Below, one piece after another: positions 1 to 5,809 of a DNA stretch of 7,325 nucleotides; position 1 is the stretch's first letter; the number at the start of each line of letters is the position of its first letter. Location: contig URYA01000078.1 of assembly GCA_900551975.1 (NCBI GenBank), forward strand, positions 1 to 7,325, written 5' to 3'. The notes below the pieces were generated by a model. That model saw nothing but the letters and a program-made list of their open reading frames with translations, was not told the origin of the DNA and ran no database searches. The translations under genes were made by a program, and so were the position numbers. This DNA is from an uncultured Collinsella sp. (GTDB lineage: Bacteria; Actinomycetota; Coriobacteriia; Coriobacteriales; Coriobacteriaceae).

Positions 1-984
1 GGCCGCGCCGGCCGCGATGGCGATCCGGCCAGCTGTCACTTGCTGTGGAACGGTAACGATTTTCGTATGCGCCGCTTTTTGATCGACCGCGGCGATGCGG
101 CCGACGAGGCGCTCGACGACGAGCAGCGCGCGTGGGCGCTTCAGAACCGTTATCGCCTGCTCAGCCAGATGGAGGGCTACTGCAATACCACTGGCTGTCT
201 GCGCGAATACATGCTGCGCTACTTTGGCGATGAAGCCGCGGCCGAGCATGCTGCCGCGGCCGGTGCGGGCAGCACCGCCACGGACGAGGCCGAGGGCTGC
301 GGCAACTGCAGCAATTGCCTCACGCAGTTCGAGGTCGAGGACGTCACCGATATGGCCCGCGCCGCCGTGCGTTATGTGGCCACGCGACCCATGCGCTTTG
401 GCAAGTCACTGATCGCCGACGTGCTTCATGGCGGCAACACCGAGCGCATTCGCCAGATGCATTTGGACGAGGACCGCGGCTACGGTGAGCTGTCGAGCGA
501 ATCGGTCGGGCGCATCAAGGACATCATCGGCCAGCTGTGCGGTCGCGGTTATTTGGCCACCTCGCAGGGGCAGTACCCGGTCGTGGGACTGGGTCCGCGT
601 GCCGGCGAGGTCGAGGACGAGGCGTTCGCCTTTACCGTTAAGCGTCGCGCGTCCAAGCGCAAGGCCTCTGCCCGCGCCCGCCGCGCCGTCGATCTGCTGC
701 GCGAGGAGGCCGAGCTGGATCAGCGCCCGCGCGTTGGCGACGATGCCGAGCTGTTCGAGCGCCTACGCTCGCTGCGCAAGGAGATCTCGACCGAGCTGGA
801 GATGGCGCCATACATGGTCTTCTCCGACAAGGCCCTGCGTGGCCTGTGCCGCTTGCGCCCTCAGACGCGCGACGAGCTTGTCCAGGTCAACGGCATCGGC
901 GAGAAAAAGGCCGACGCCTTTGGCGAGCAGTTTATGGCGGCGATTGAAGAGTTTGAATCCGAACATGCGCGGGATGGAGCGTAA
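1..984 (+). CDS. recQ: ATP-dependent DNA helicase RecQ, C-terminal part (5' end outside window)
   Basis: RecQ is a 3'-5' DNA helicase acting in recombination and replication-fork repair. The frame is open from base 1 and encodes the last 327 residues. It begins at GRAGRDGD, the helicase motif VI arginine-finger region, so the ATPase core lies upstream of the window and the TTG at 40 is not a real start. The zinc-binding subdomain follows: one Cys in TGCLREYMLRYFGD (fragment residue about 66) and three in CGNCSNC (about 100, 103, 106). A winged-helix RQC domain occupies about residues 110-200. A basic linker then leads to a C-terminal HRDC domain (about 251-318) containing VNGIGEKKADAFG. The loop between the first zinc Cys and the CxxCxxC cluster is 33 residues, alanine-rich, and longer than in E. 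coli RecQ as I remember it. The stop lies 2 bases before the next gene's ATG, implying co-transcription with the GntR regulator. Confidence 0.95.
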   Translation, partial: GRAGRDGDPASCHLLWNGNDFRMRRFLIDRGDAADEALDDEQRAWALQNRYRLLSQMEGYCNTTGCLREYMLRYFGDEAAAEHAAAAGAGSTATDEAEGCGNCSNCLTQFEVEDVTDMARAAVRYVATRPMRFGKSLIADVLHGGNTERIRQMHLDEDRGYGELSSESVGRIKDIIGQLCGRGYLATSQGQYPVVGLGPRAGEVEDEAFAFTVKRRASKRKASARARRAVDLLREEAELDQRPRVGDDAELFERLRSLRKEISTELEMAPYMVFSDKALRGLCRLRPQTRDELVQVNGIGEKKADAFGEQFMAAIEEFESEHARDGA

Positions 985-986
985 CA

Positions 987-1742
987 ATGGCATTCGACGA
1001 TAAAACCGACCGCGCTGGCGTGTCCGCCGTGCCACTGTACCAGCAGGTTATGGACGACCTGAAGGGCGAGATCGCGCGCGGCGTGTACCCTGCTGGCTCG
1101 CGCATTCCTGCCGAGATGGAGCTCGCGAAGTCCTACGGCGTGGGGCGCATCACCGTGCGCCGTGCCATCGAGGAGCTGTCGCGCGCGGGGTATCTCAACC
1201 GCCAGCAGGGGAGGGGCACCTTTGTGTGCGCTCCCAAGCTCAAACGCAAGATTCGCCAGAAGGGTGACGTCCAGAGCTTTACTGAGGGTTGTGCTGCCAA
1301 CGACATGGTGCCGGGTGCGCGTCTGGTGTCGCGCACGGTGGTCGCGGCGACGCACGAGGATGCGGCGTTCTTTGGCGTGGAGCCCGGCTGCGAGCTTATC
1401 GTGGTCGAGCGCGTGCGCACGGCTGACGGCATTCCCGTCATGCTCGAGAACAACGCCTTTGTGCTCGCCGACCATCCCTACCTGCAGACGCTGGCCGACG
1501 AGGACCTCACCGATAACTCAATCTTTGCGCTCGTTGCCGAGCATTCGGGTCGCGCGCCGCTCAAGTCCGACCCCTGCACCGTGGAGATTGCGCTTGCCGA
1601 TACTCAGACGGCCCCGCTGCTGGAGGTGCCGGTCGGCGAGCCGCTCTTCTATATGGAGGCCTACTTTACCGACGCCGGCGGGCGCCCTCTACTGCTCGGC
1701 CGCCAAAAGATCGTGGGCTCGCGCTACGTCTTCGACATCTAA
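987..1742 (+). CDS. GntR-family (HutC/UTRA subfamily) transcriptional regulator
   Basis: This is a 251-residue one-component regulator. Residues about 16-80 form the GntR winged helix-turn-helix, with PLYQQVMDDLKGEI, the PAEMELAKSYGVGRITVRRAIEEL helix-turn-helix (split here only in description) and the wing GYLNRQQGRGTFV. Residues about 95-245 match a UTRA effector-binding domain, with the SFTEGC opening, GCELIVVERVRTADGIPVMLE in the middle and a C-terminal GRQKIVGSRYVFDI. UTRA proteins usually bind sugar phosphates or amino-acid-related ligands and are often repressors. The ATG at 987 has GGAG at 976-979, seven bases upstream, inside the end of recQ, so translation is probably coupled to recQ. 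Its likeliest target is the deglycase just downstream, whose promoter carries paired repeats; a related arrangement (FraR/FrlR with FraB/FrlB) is known elsewhere. The ligand cannot be read from sequence, and control of that promoter is inference. Confidence 0.93.
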   Translation: MAFDDKTDRAGVSAVPLYQQVMDDLKGEIARGVYPAGSRIPAEMELAKSYGVGRITVRRAIEELSRAGYLNRQQGRGTFVCAPKLKRKIRQKGDVQSFTEGCAANDMVPGARLVSRTVVAATHEDAAFFGVEPGCELIVVERVRTADGIPVMLENNAFVLADHPYLQTLADEDLTDNSIFALVAEHSGRAPLKSDPCTVEIALADTQTAPLLEVPVGEPLFYMEAYFTDAGGRPLLLGRQKIVGSRYVFDI

Positions 1743-1751
1743 CGTCCACAG

Positions 1752-1770
1752 ATAGAACAACATAGAACAA
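1752..1770 (+). promoter_or_regulatory. Upstream 19-bp repeat, candidate regulator operator (copy 1)
   Basis: The sequence ATAGAACAACATAGAACAA is itself a tandem of a 10-bp unit, ATAGAACAAC followed by ATAGAACAA. It matches the copy at 1814-1832 at 17 of 19 positions. It starts 62 bp upstream of that copy, about six helical turns, so proteins bound at both would sit on the same DNA face. It begins 10 bp after the GntR stop codon. Assignment to the GntR/UTRA protein is inference from position. Confidence 0.5.
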
Positions 1771-1785
1771 ATTTGCTGAGATGAC

Positions 1786-1814
1786 TTCACGGGCGTTGTT
1801 ACACGTGCTATAAA
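1786..1814 (+). promoter_or_regulatory. Predicted sigma-70-type promoter of the SIS deglycase
   Basis: A -35-like TTCACG (1786-1791) and a -10-like TATAAA (1809-1814) are separated by exactly 17 bp, placing the start near 1821. The -35 is weak (4 of 6 to consensus) and the -10 is good. The proximal 19-bp repeat begins at the last base of the -10 and runs over the predicted start, as expected for a repression site. The A/T-rich gap stands out from the GC-rich flanking genes. Confidence 0.45.
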
Positions 1815-1832
1815 TAGGACAACATAGAACGA
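1814..1832 (+). promoter_or_regulatory. Promoter-proximal 19-bp repeat, candidate operator (copy 2)
   Basis: The sequence ATAGGACAACATAGAACGA differs from copy 1 (1752-1770) at only two positions. It has the same internal 10-bp tandem structure. It overlaps the end of the predicted -10 and the likely transcription start of the deglycase gene, so bound protein would block initiation. Confidence 0.5.
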
Positions 1833-1886
1833 TAGCAGGTACGAGCTGTCGTCGTTCAAAGCCGCCCCACAAGGAGGAGCATCAGC

Positions 1887-2855
1887 ATGAACGCACATGA
1901 TCTGGTTCAGGAAATCATCGAGCGCAAGGGCAAGATCGAGAACGTCTTTTGGATCGCTTGCGGCGGTTCGATGATCGATCTCATGCCGGCCAACGAGCTG
2001 CTCAAGCGCGAGGCCACCACGTTTACCTCGACGGTCTACACGGCACGTGAGTTTTGCCTGATGGCTCCCAAGAGCCTTGGCGAGAAGTCGCTCGTTATTG
2101 CCTGCAGCCACAGCGGCAACACGCAAGAGGTCGTTGACGGCTGCGAGATGGCGCTGGCAGCCGGTGCCGAGGTCATTGCCCTCACCGACTGCGAGGGCTC
2201 CAAGATCGATAACGGCAAGTGGACCACCTGGGTCTATCCGTGGGGTGAGGGTGTGTCGCAGGCCGAGGTGCCGCAGGGCATCGGCGCTCTGATCGCCGCC
2301 GAGTTGCTCGACCAGCAGGAGGGCTACGAGGCGCTCGCCGACATGTACGCCGGCCTTAAGCAGATGGACGCGCTGCTGCCCGCCGCCCGCGAGAAGGTCA
2401 ACGCCGAGCTGGGCGATCGCTTTGCCGAACTCTGCCAGCAGCACAAGTTCTTCTATATCCTGGGCTCCGGCCCCAACTTTAGCCAGACCTACGCCATGGC
2501 CATCTGCTCGCTCATGGAGATGCAGTGGCAGCACTGCTGCTACATTCACTCCGGTGAGTATTTCCACGGTCCTTTCGAGGCTACCGAGCCCGGCGTGTTC
2601 TACTTTGTGCAGCTCGGATCGGGCGAGTGCCGCCCCATGGAGGAGCGCGCGCTGGCGTTCCTCAACACGCACACCGATACGGTCATGGTGCTCGACGCGC
2701 TCGAGTACGGCGTGGGCGACGTGCCTGCCAGCGTGCGTTCGTACCTGGAACCGATCTTCTTCTACAACATGAGCTGCGAGCTGCGCGCCGTCCGCGGTAA
2801 GGTGTTCGACCACAGCCCCGAGGTTCGTCGCTACATGGGCATCGAGCAGTACTAG
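1887..2855 (+). CDS. SIS-domain sugar-phosphate deglycase, FraB/FrlB type
   Basis: This is a 322-residue protein with two SIS (sugar isomerase) lobes. Lobe one has ACGGS (24-28) and the phosphate-binding loop SHSGNTQE (74-81). Lobe two has ILGSGPNFSQTYA (191-203) and the signature HSGEYFHGPFE (221-231), whose Glu224 and His227 are candidate acid/base residues. The C-terminus SPEVRRYMGIEQY matches the RRY...EY ending of FrlB/FraB proteins. These enzymes split 6-phosphofructosyl amino acids (from Amadori products such as fructose-asparagine or fructoselysine) into glucose 6-phosphate and the free amino acid in the cytoplasm. By remembered similarity in the signature region (MEMQW.H....HSGE.FHGPFE) it looks closer to Salmonella FraB than to E. 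coli FrlB. The ATG is preceded by a strong AAGGAGG (1871-1877) nine bases away. The usual kinase and transporter genes are absent here. A different phosphosugar-amine substrate is possible, so substrate assignment is uncertain. Confidence 0.85.
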   Translation: MNAHDLVQEIIERKGKIENVFWIACGGSMIDLMPANELLKREATTFTSTVYTAREFCLMAPKSLGEKSLVIACSHSGNTQEVVDGCEMALAAGAEVIALTDCEGSKIDNGKWTTWVYPWGEGVSQAEVPQGIGALIAAELLDQQEGYEALADMYAGLKQMDALLPAAREKVNAELGDRFAELCQQHKFFYILGSGPNFSQTYAMAICSLMEMQWQHCCYIHSGEYFHGPFEATEPGVFYFVQLGSGECRPMEERALAFLNTHTDTVMVLDALEYGVGDVPASVRSYLEPIFFYNMSCELRAVRGKVFDHSPEVRRYMGIEQY

Positions 2856-2904
2856 GTACCGGGAAAAGTATTCACTTTCGATTCGCAAGCGTGCCGTGTG
2901 AGTC

Positions 2905-2945
2905 AAAAAGCGGGCCGCGCCGGGGATTTCCGACGCAGCCCGCTT
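2905..2945 (-). terminator. Rho-independent terminator of the 2-hydroxyacid dehydrogenase gene
   Basis: Arms 2908-2919 (AAGCGGGCCGCG) and 2934-2945 (CGCAGCCCGCTT) pair over 12 positions with one exception. That position is G-U on the minus strand but C-A on the plus strand. Read on the minus strand the stem runs into five T's (2909-2905), a textbook terminator 42 bases past the dehydrogenase stop. On the plus strand there is no T-run, so any role for the convergent deglycase gene is weaker. Confidence 0.85.
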
Positions 2946-2987
2946 GGTATTGCGCTTAGATTCACGAGGTGTCGCGGCAACCGACGC

Positions 2988-3965
2988 TTACTTGGCGTCG
3001 TAAGCCTCGGCGTCCCACCAGTCGAGCTGGGCGATGTTGTTGCGGATGTGCTGGCAGCTCTTGTGGAAGCCCTCGAGCTCGTGCTCGGACAGGTCGAGCG
3101 TGTAGACCTCCTCGACGCCCTCGGCACCGATCACGCACGGCAGGGAGGTAAAGATACCCTCCTCGCCATACTGGCCGGTCATGAGCGTGGATGCCGAAAG
3201 CACGGCGTGCTCGTTGTGCAGCACGGCGGCGCAGACGCGTGCGGCGGAGTTGGCGACGGCGTACTCGGTGCACTGCTTGCCCTGGTAGGTTACGTAGCCG
3301 CCCTTGCGTGCGAGCTCCTCGATCTCCATGTGGTCGAAGGCATACTTGTCGGGGTTCTCGGCCTGGAGCTCGTTGAGGCTCTTGCCGGCGATGGTTGCGG
3401 CCTTAAAGGCGGCCAGCTGGCTAAAGCCGTGCTCGCCGATCATGTAGGCGTCGATGGACTTGGGGCTCACGCCGACCTTCTTGGAAATCTCGGTGCGCAG
3501 GCGGGCGGAGTCCAGGCCGCAGCCCGAGCCAATGATCTTCTTGGGATCGTAGCCGGTCAGGTGCCACAGCTCGGTGCACACGACGTCGCAGGGGTTGGAG
3601 ATGCTCACGAAGATGCCGTCAAAGCCGGCGTCGACGATGTGCTTGGCAAAGGTGCGGGCGGCGTCGGTGGTAAAGAACAGCTCACCGTCGCGGTTGCCGG
3701 CGGCCAGCGCGACCTTGCCGGCGGCGTTGACGATGACGTCGCAGCAGGCAAGCTCCTCGTAGTGGTCGTAGCAGTTGACGATCTTGGTGTTGTACGGGAC
3801 AAACGAAAGGGAGTCGCGCAGGTCCTGGACCTCGGACGTCACCTTGGCCTCGTTGATATCGCACAGGTACAGCTCATCGGCAATGCCCTGCATGAGCAGA
3901 CTGTTGGCGACATGTGCTCCTACGTGGCCCTGGCCGACCACACCGATCTTACGCGTCTGGTACAT
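2988..3965 (-). CDS. L-2-hydroxyacid dehydrogenase, LDH/MDH superfamily (L-2-hydroxyisocaproate dehydrogenase-like)
   Basis: This is a 325-residue cytoplasmic NAD-dependent oxidoreductase interconverting 2-oxoacids and L-2-hydroxyacids. The Rossmann motif is GVVGQGHVG (8-16), with the NAD-ribose Asp at 36 (YLCDIN). SISNPCD (121-127) is the cofactor loop. Asp152 and Arg155 in LDSARLR, with His179 in GEHG, give the catalytic Asp-His pair and the substrate-binding Arg. Arg92 in GNRDGEL is the likely mobile-loop Arg. The pattern GNRDGELFFT, GEHGFSQ (not GEHGDS), EELARKGGYVTYQGK and LPCVIGAEGV follows Lactobacillus L-2-hydroxyisocaproate dehydrogenase as I remember it, so branched or bulky 2-oxoacids may be substrates. 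The frame is open to 4058, but I chose the ATG at 3965. It has AAAGGA seven bases upstream and starts directly on the Rossmann strand, while the extra 31 residues look like untranslated leader. A TACAAT -10 lies at 4008-4003 with no good -35. Confidence 0.88.
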   Translation of the reverse strand: MYQTRKIGVVGQGHVGAHVANSLLMQGIADELYLCDINEAKVTSEVQDLRDSLSFVPYNTKIVNCYDHYEELACCDVIVNAAGKVALAAGNRDGELFFTTDAARTFAKHIVDAGFDGIFVSISNPCDVVCTELWHLTGYDPKKIIGSGCGLDSARLRTEISKKVGVSPKSIDAYMIGEHGFSQLAAFKAATIAGKSLNELQAENPDKYAFDHMEIEELARKGGYVTYQGKQCTEYAVANSAARVCAAVLHNEHAVLSASTLMTGQYGEEGIFTSLPCVIGAEGVEEVYTLDLSEHELEGFHKSCQHIRNNIAQLDWWDAEAYDAK

Positions 3966-4002
3966 ATATGTATCCTTTCGGCCGAGTTTTTCGCGTCGAA
4001 CC

Positions 4003-4008
4003 ATTGTA
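4003..4008 (-). promoter_or_regulatory. Putative -10 element of the 2-hydroxyacid dehydrogenase promoter
   Basis: TACAAT on the minus strand lies 37 bases upstream of the chosen ATG (3965) and is one base from the consensus TATAAT. No convincing -35 lies 16-18 bases further up. If correct, transcription starts near 3996, which would rule out the longer reading of the gene from 4058. Confidence 0.35.
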
Positions 4009-4099
4009 GCGTCCTGCTGCCACTTTGCTAGGCTAAAGCGCCATAGATTTTTGGGCATGCCTTAATCTCTACTTTTGGAGTGATTTGGGCCGCTGACGG

Positions 4100-4114
4100 C
4101 ATCGCCGGGCGATG
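4100..4114. promoter_or_regulatory. Perfect 15-bp palindrome in the dehydrogenase/metA divergent gap
   Basis: CATCGCC-G-GGCGATG has two perfect 7-bp arms around a single central base. It lies 62 bp before the metA ATG, between two divergently transcribed genes. A one-base spacer is too tight for an RNA hairpin with all pairs formed, so a dimeric protein site is more likely. The rest of the 3966-4175 gap shows the dehydrogenase -10 and the metA ribosome site. I see no clear metA promoter, S-box or T-box. Confidence 0.3.
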
Positions 4115-4175
4115 TACTCGCGCGGGCGGGGCCGGTCGTTGTACCATAGCTGCAACTGACTCGTAAGGAGCATCC

Positions 4176-5102
4176 ATGCCCATTCGCATCCCCGACGCCC
4201 TCCCTGCCGCCGCGCAGCTCGAGAGCGAGAACATCTTTGTCATGACCGAGTACCGCGCGCTGCACCAGGACATCCGTCCGCTGCGCGTGCTCATCCTCAA
4301 CCTCATGCCCACCAAGATCGCCACCGAGACACAGATCATGCGCAAGCTCTCCAACACGCCGCTGCAGGTGGAGGTGGACCTGCTGCGCACCAAGACGCAC
4401 GAGGCCACGCACGTAAGCGCCGGCCACCTGGAGACGTTCTACCGCACGTTCGACGACATCCGCGACATCCACTACGACGGCCTGATCATCACGGGCGCGC
4501 CCGTGGAGCAGATGCCGTTCGAGGAGGTCGACTACTGGCCCGAGCTCTGCCAGATCATGGATTGGTCTACCACGCACGTGCACTCCACACTGCACATTTG
4601 CTGGGGCGCGCAGGCGGGGCTCTACCATCATTACGGTATCCAGAAGTACGACCTGCCGGCAAAGGCGAGCGGCGTGTTCGAGCATTATCTGGTGAAGCCG
4701 CAAAGCCCGCTGGTCCGCGGCTTTGACGACCGTTTCTATGCCGTGCATTCGCGCAACACCGATGTGCGCCGCGAGGACGTGGAGGCCGAGCCGCAGCTTG
4801 AGGTTGTGGCCGTGTCTGACGAGGTTGGCCTGTACATCGTCAAGTCGACCGACAGCCGTCGCTTCTTTGTATTTGGCCACCCCGAGTACGATACCGACAC
4901 GCTGCGCCTGGAGTACGAGCGCGACGTGAAGCGCGGGCTCAACCCGGAGGTGCCGGCGCATTACTTCCCGGGCGACGACCCCACCGCCGAGCCGCGCAAC
5001 GTCTGGCGCAGCCAGGCTCAGCTGTTCTACACCAACTGGCTCAACTACTACGTCTACCAGACCACGCCCTACGACCTGGCCCGCGCCGGCGAGGAGCACT
5101 AG
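4176..5102 (+). CDS. metA: Homoserine O-acyltransferase MetA, probably acetyl-CoA-using
   Basis: MetA acylates L-homoserine, the first committed step of methionine synthesis. The 308-residue length and near-continuous similarity to E. coli MetA (MPIR.PD.LPA start, IRPL.VLILNLMP, HPEYD, TNWLNYYVYQ.TPYDL near the end) make the family certain. The catalytic Cys is at 142 (HICWGAQA), and His235 and Glu237 lie in GHPEYD. Position 111 is Glu (TGAPVEQ), where E. coli has Gly. Published work on MetA links Glu111 to acetyl-CoA use and Gly111 to succinyl-CoA use, so this enzyme probably makes O-acetylhomoserine. The ATG has TAAGGAG (4164-4170) five bases upstream. It stands alone on its strand: the next gene converges on it after 42 bases. 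No methionine-responsive riboswitch is visible in the 210-base upstream gap. Confidence 0.97.
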   Translation: MPIRIPDALPAAAQLESENIFVMTEYRALHQDIRPLRVLILNLMPTKIATETQIMRKLSNTPLQVEVDLLRTKTHEATHVSAGHLETFYRTFDDIRDIHYDGLIITGAPVEQMPFEEVDYWPELCQIMDWSTTHVHSTLHICWGAQAGLYHHYGIQKYDLPAKASGVFEHYLVKPQSPLVRGFDDRFYAVHSRNTDVRREDVEAEPQLEVVAVSDEVGLYIVKSTDSRRFFVFGHPEYDTDTLRLEYERDVKRGLNPEVPAHYFPGDDPTAEPRNVWRSQAQLFYTNWLNYYVYQTTPYDLARAGEEH

Positions 5103-5144
5103 GCTGCGATGGTACTGCTGTAGCCGTGGCTGATATGGCGGCGA

Positions 5145-5741
5145 TTAGGCGCTGATGATGTGGGGTAGCGGCAGGTCGTGGGCGTCGGTGGGAACGTGGT
5201 CGACACGCTGCTCGTCAAAGGCGATGCCGATGATTTGGCATGCGGGCGAGAGCATAGGCAGGTAGCGGTCGTAACAACCGCCGCCGTAGCCCAGGCGCGC
5301 GCCGGTTTGGTCGAAGGCCACGAGCGGCACGACGATCATGTCGAGAGCTTCGGCAGGCACGATGGGGAAGCGGTCGCTGTCGATGTCCGTGGCCGCGAAG
5401 GCCCGCGTGGGGTGGGCGATAAACGGAGCCGCGGACGCATCGTCGGCGGCAACTGCCCGCATGCACATGCGCTGGCCATAAGCTGCGGCATCAATTGCCG
5501 AGAGCATGCACGGATAGGCTACGCGCCAGCCGCGCACGGCGGCCGCAGCGGCAAACGCGGCAGGGTCTGCCTCGGAACCCATCGCGGCATAGATGGCAAC
5601 GGTGCGCGGCGCCGCGGCATCCAAGCGGCCCAGCAGCTCAACCAGCCGCGCACAGATATCAGCAGACTTCGCCGCCTGCACATCCAAATCAAGAGCGTCA
5701 CGTCGGGCAATCACCGCCCGTCGCAATTTAGCCTTGTCCAT
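5145..5741 (-). CDS. ygfA: 5-formyltetrahydrofolate cyclo-ligase
   Basis: This enzyme (methenyl-THF synthetase, EC 6.3.3.2) converts 5-formyl-THF to 5,10-methenyl-THF using ATP, returning a stored folate form to one-carbon metabolism. The 198-residue length is typical. Seen: an N-terminal basic helix (MDKAKLRRAVIARRDAL), the folate/ATP-site segment IYAAMGSEADP (50-60), PLVAFDQTGARLGYGGGCYDRYLP (split as 139-150 and 151-162) containing the family hallmark GYGGGxYDR, and GIAFDEQ near the end. The frame is open further to 5768, but I chose the ATG at 5741. It has a strong GAGGAGG (5753-5747) five bases upstream and matches the usual family start. It converges with metA. Upstream on the same strand are a palindromic region and hicB. 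No clear promoter is visible, so read-through from hicAB or a weak promoter near 5795 are both possible. Confidence 0.92.
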   Translation of the reverse strand: MDKAKLRRAVIARRDALDLDVQAAKSADICARLVELLGRLDAAAPRTVAIYAAMGSEADPAAFAAAAAVRGWRVAYPCMLSAIDAAAYGQRMCMRAVAADDASAAPFIAHPTRAFAATDIDSDRFPIVPAEALDMIVVPLVAFDQTGARLGYGGGCYDRYLPMLSPACQIIGIAFDEQRVDHVPTDAHDLPLPHIISA

Positions 5742-5757
5742 CCCAACCTCCTCTAGC

Positions 5758-5793
5758 AAACCTGCCAAACAGGGACAGGTTTATTTTGGCAGG
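5758..5793. repeat. Nested palindromic element, REP-like
   Basis: Two mutually exclusive pairings overlap. AAACCTG (5758-5764) pairs with CAGGTTT (5776-5782), and CCTGCCAAA (5761-5769) pairs perfectly with TTTGGCAGG (5785-5793). The core ACAGGGACAGGTTTATTTT resembles extragenic palindromes I recall near REP-associated tyrosine transposases, but no transposase is in the window. It begins 16 bases upstream of the folate cyclo-ligase start, so it lies in that gene's leader or promoter. The likeness to REP elements is from memory and untested. Confidence 0.35.
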
Positions 5794-5809
5794 GTTTATC
5801 TGGGGAAAC

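Noticed and set aside
861..1475. 204-residue minus-strand frame opposite recQ and the GntR gene
   Set aside because: It overlaps two real genes antisense, and its composition is that of a shadow frame.
1743..1886. CRISPR-like array from the repeated ATAGAAC units
   Set aside because: There are only two 19-bp copies with internal 10-bp tandems, unequal context and a clear promoter placement. No cas genes are present.
1689..2906. 405-residue minus-strand open frame opposite the deglycase
   Set aside because: It is antisense to a confidently identified gene, has no recognisable domain and runs through both flanking gaps. Long antisense frames are expected from strong GC codon bias.
2898..4031. 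377-residue plus-strand open frame opposite the dehydrogenase
   Set aside because: It starts inside the terminator hairpin, mirrors the dehydrogenase codons and has Gly/Val/Leu/Asp-rich composition typical of an antisense shadow.
4066..4175. Possible SAM riboswitch or T-box upstream of metA
   Set aside because: Only about 110 bases between the dehydrogenase leader and metA are free. I see no S-box core, no T-box sequence and no terminator/antiterminator pair.
4062..5099. 345-residue minus-strand open frame opposite metA
   Set aside because: It is antisense to metA, with His/Val/Leu/Arg-rich composition and no family features.
5103..5144. Terminator between metA and the folate cyclo-ligase gene
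   Set aside because: Only short pairings (AGCC/GGCT) and no T-run are visible in these 42 bases, too weak to call.
5741..5768. Longer start for the folate cyclo-ligase (MAGLLEEVG extension)
   Set aside because: The extension is itself the translated GAGGAGG ribosome site region, and the ATG at 5741 matches the usual family start.
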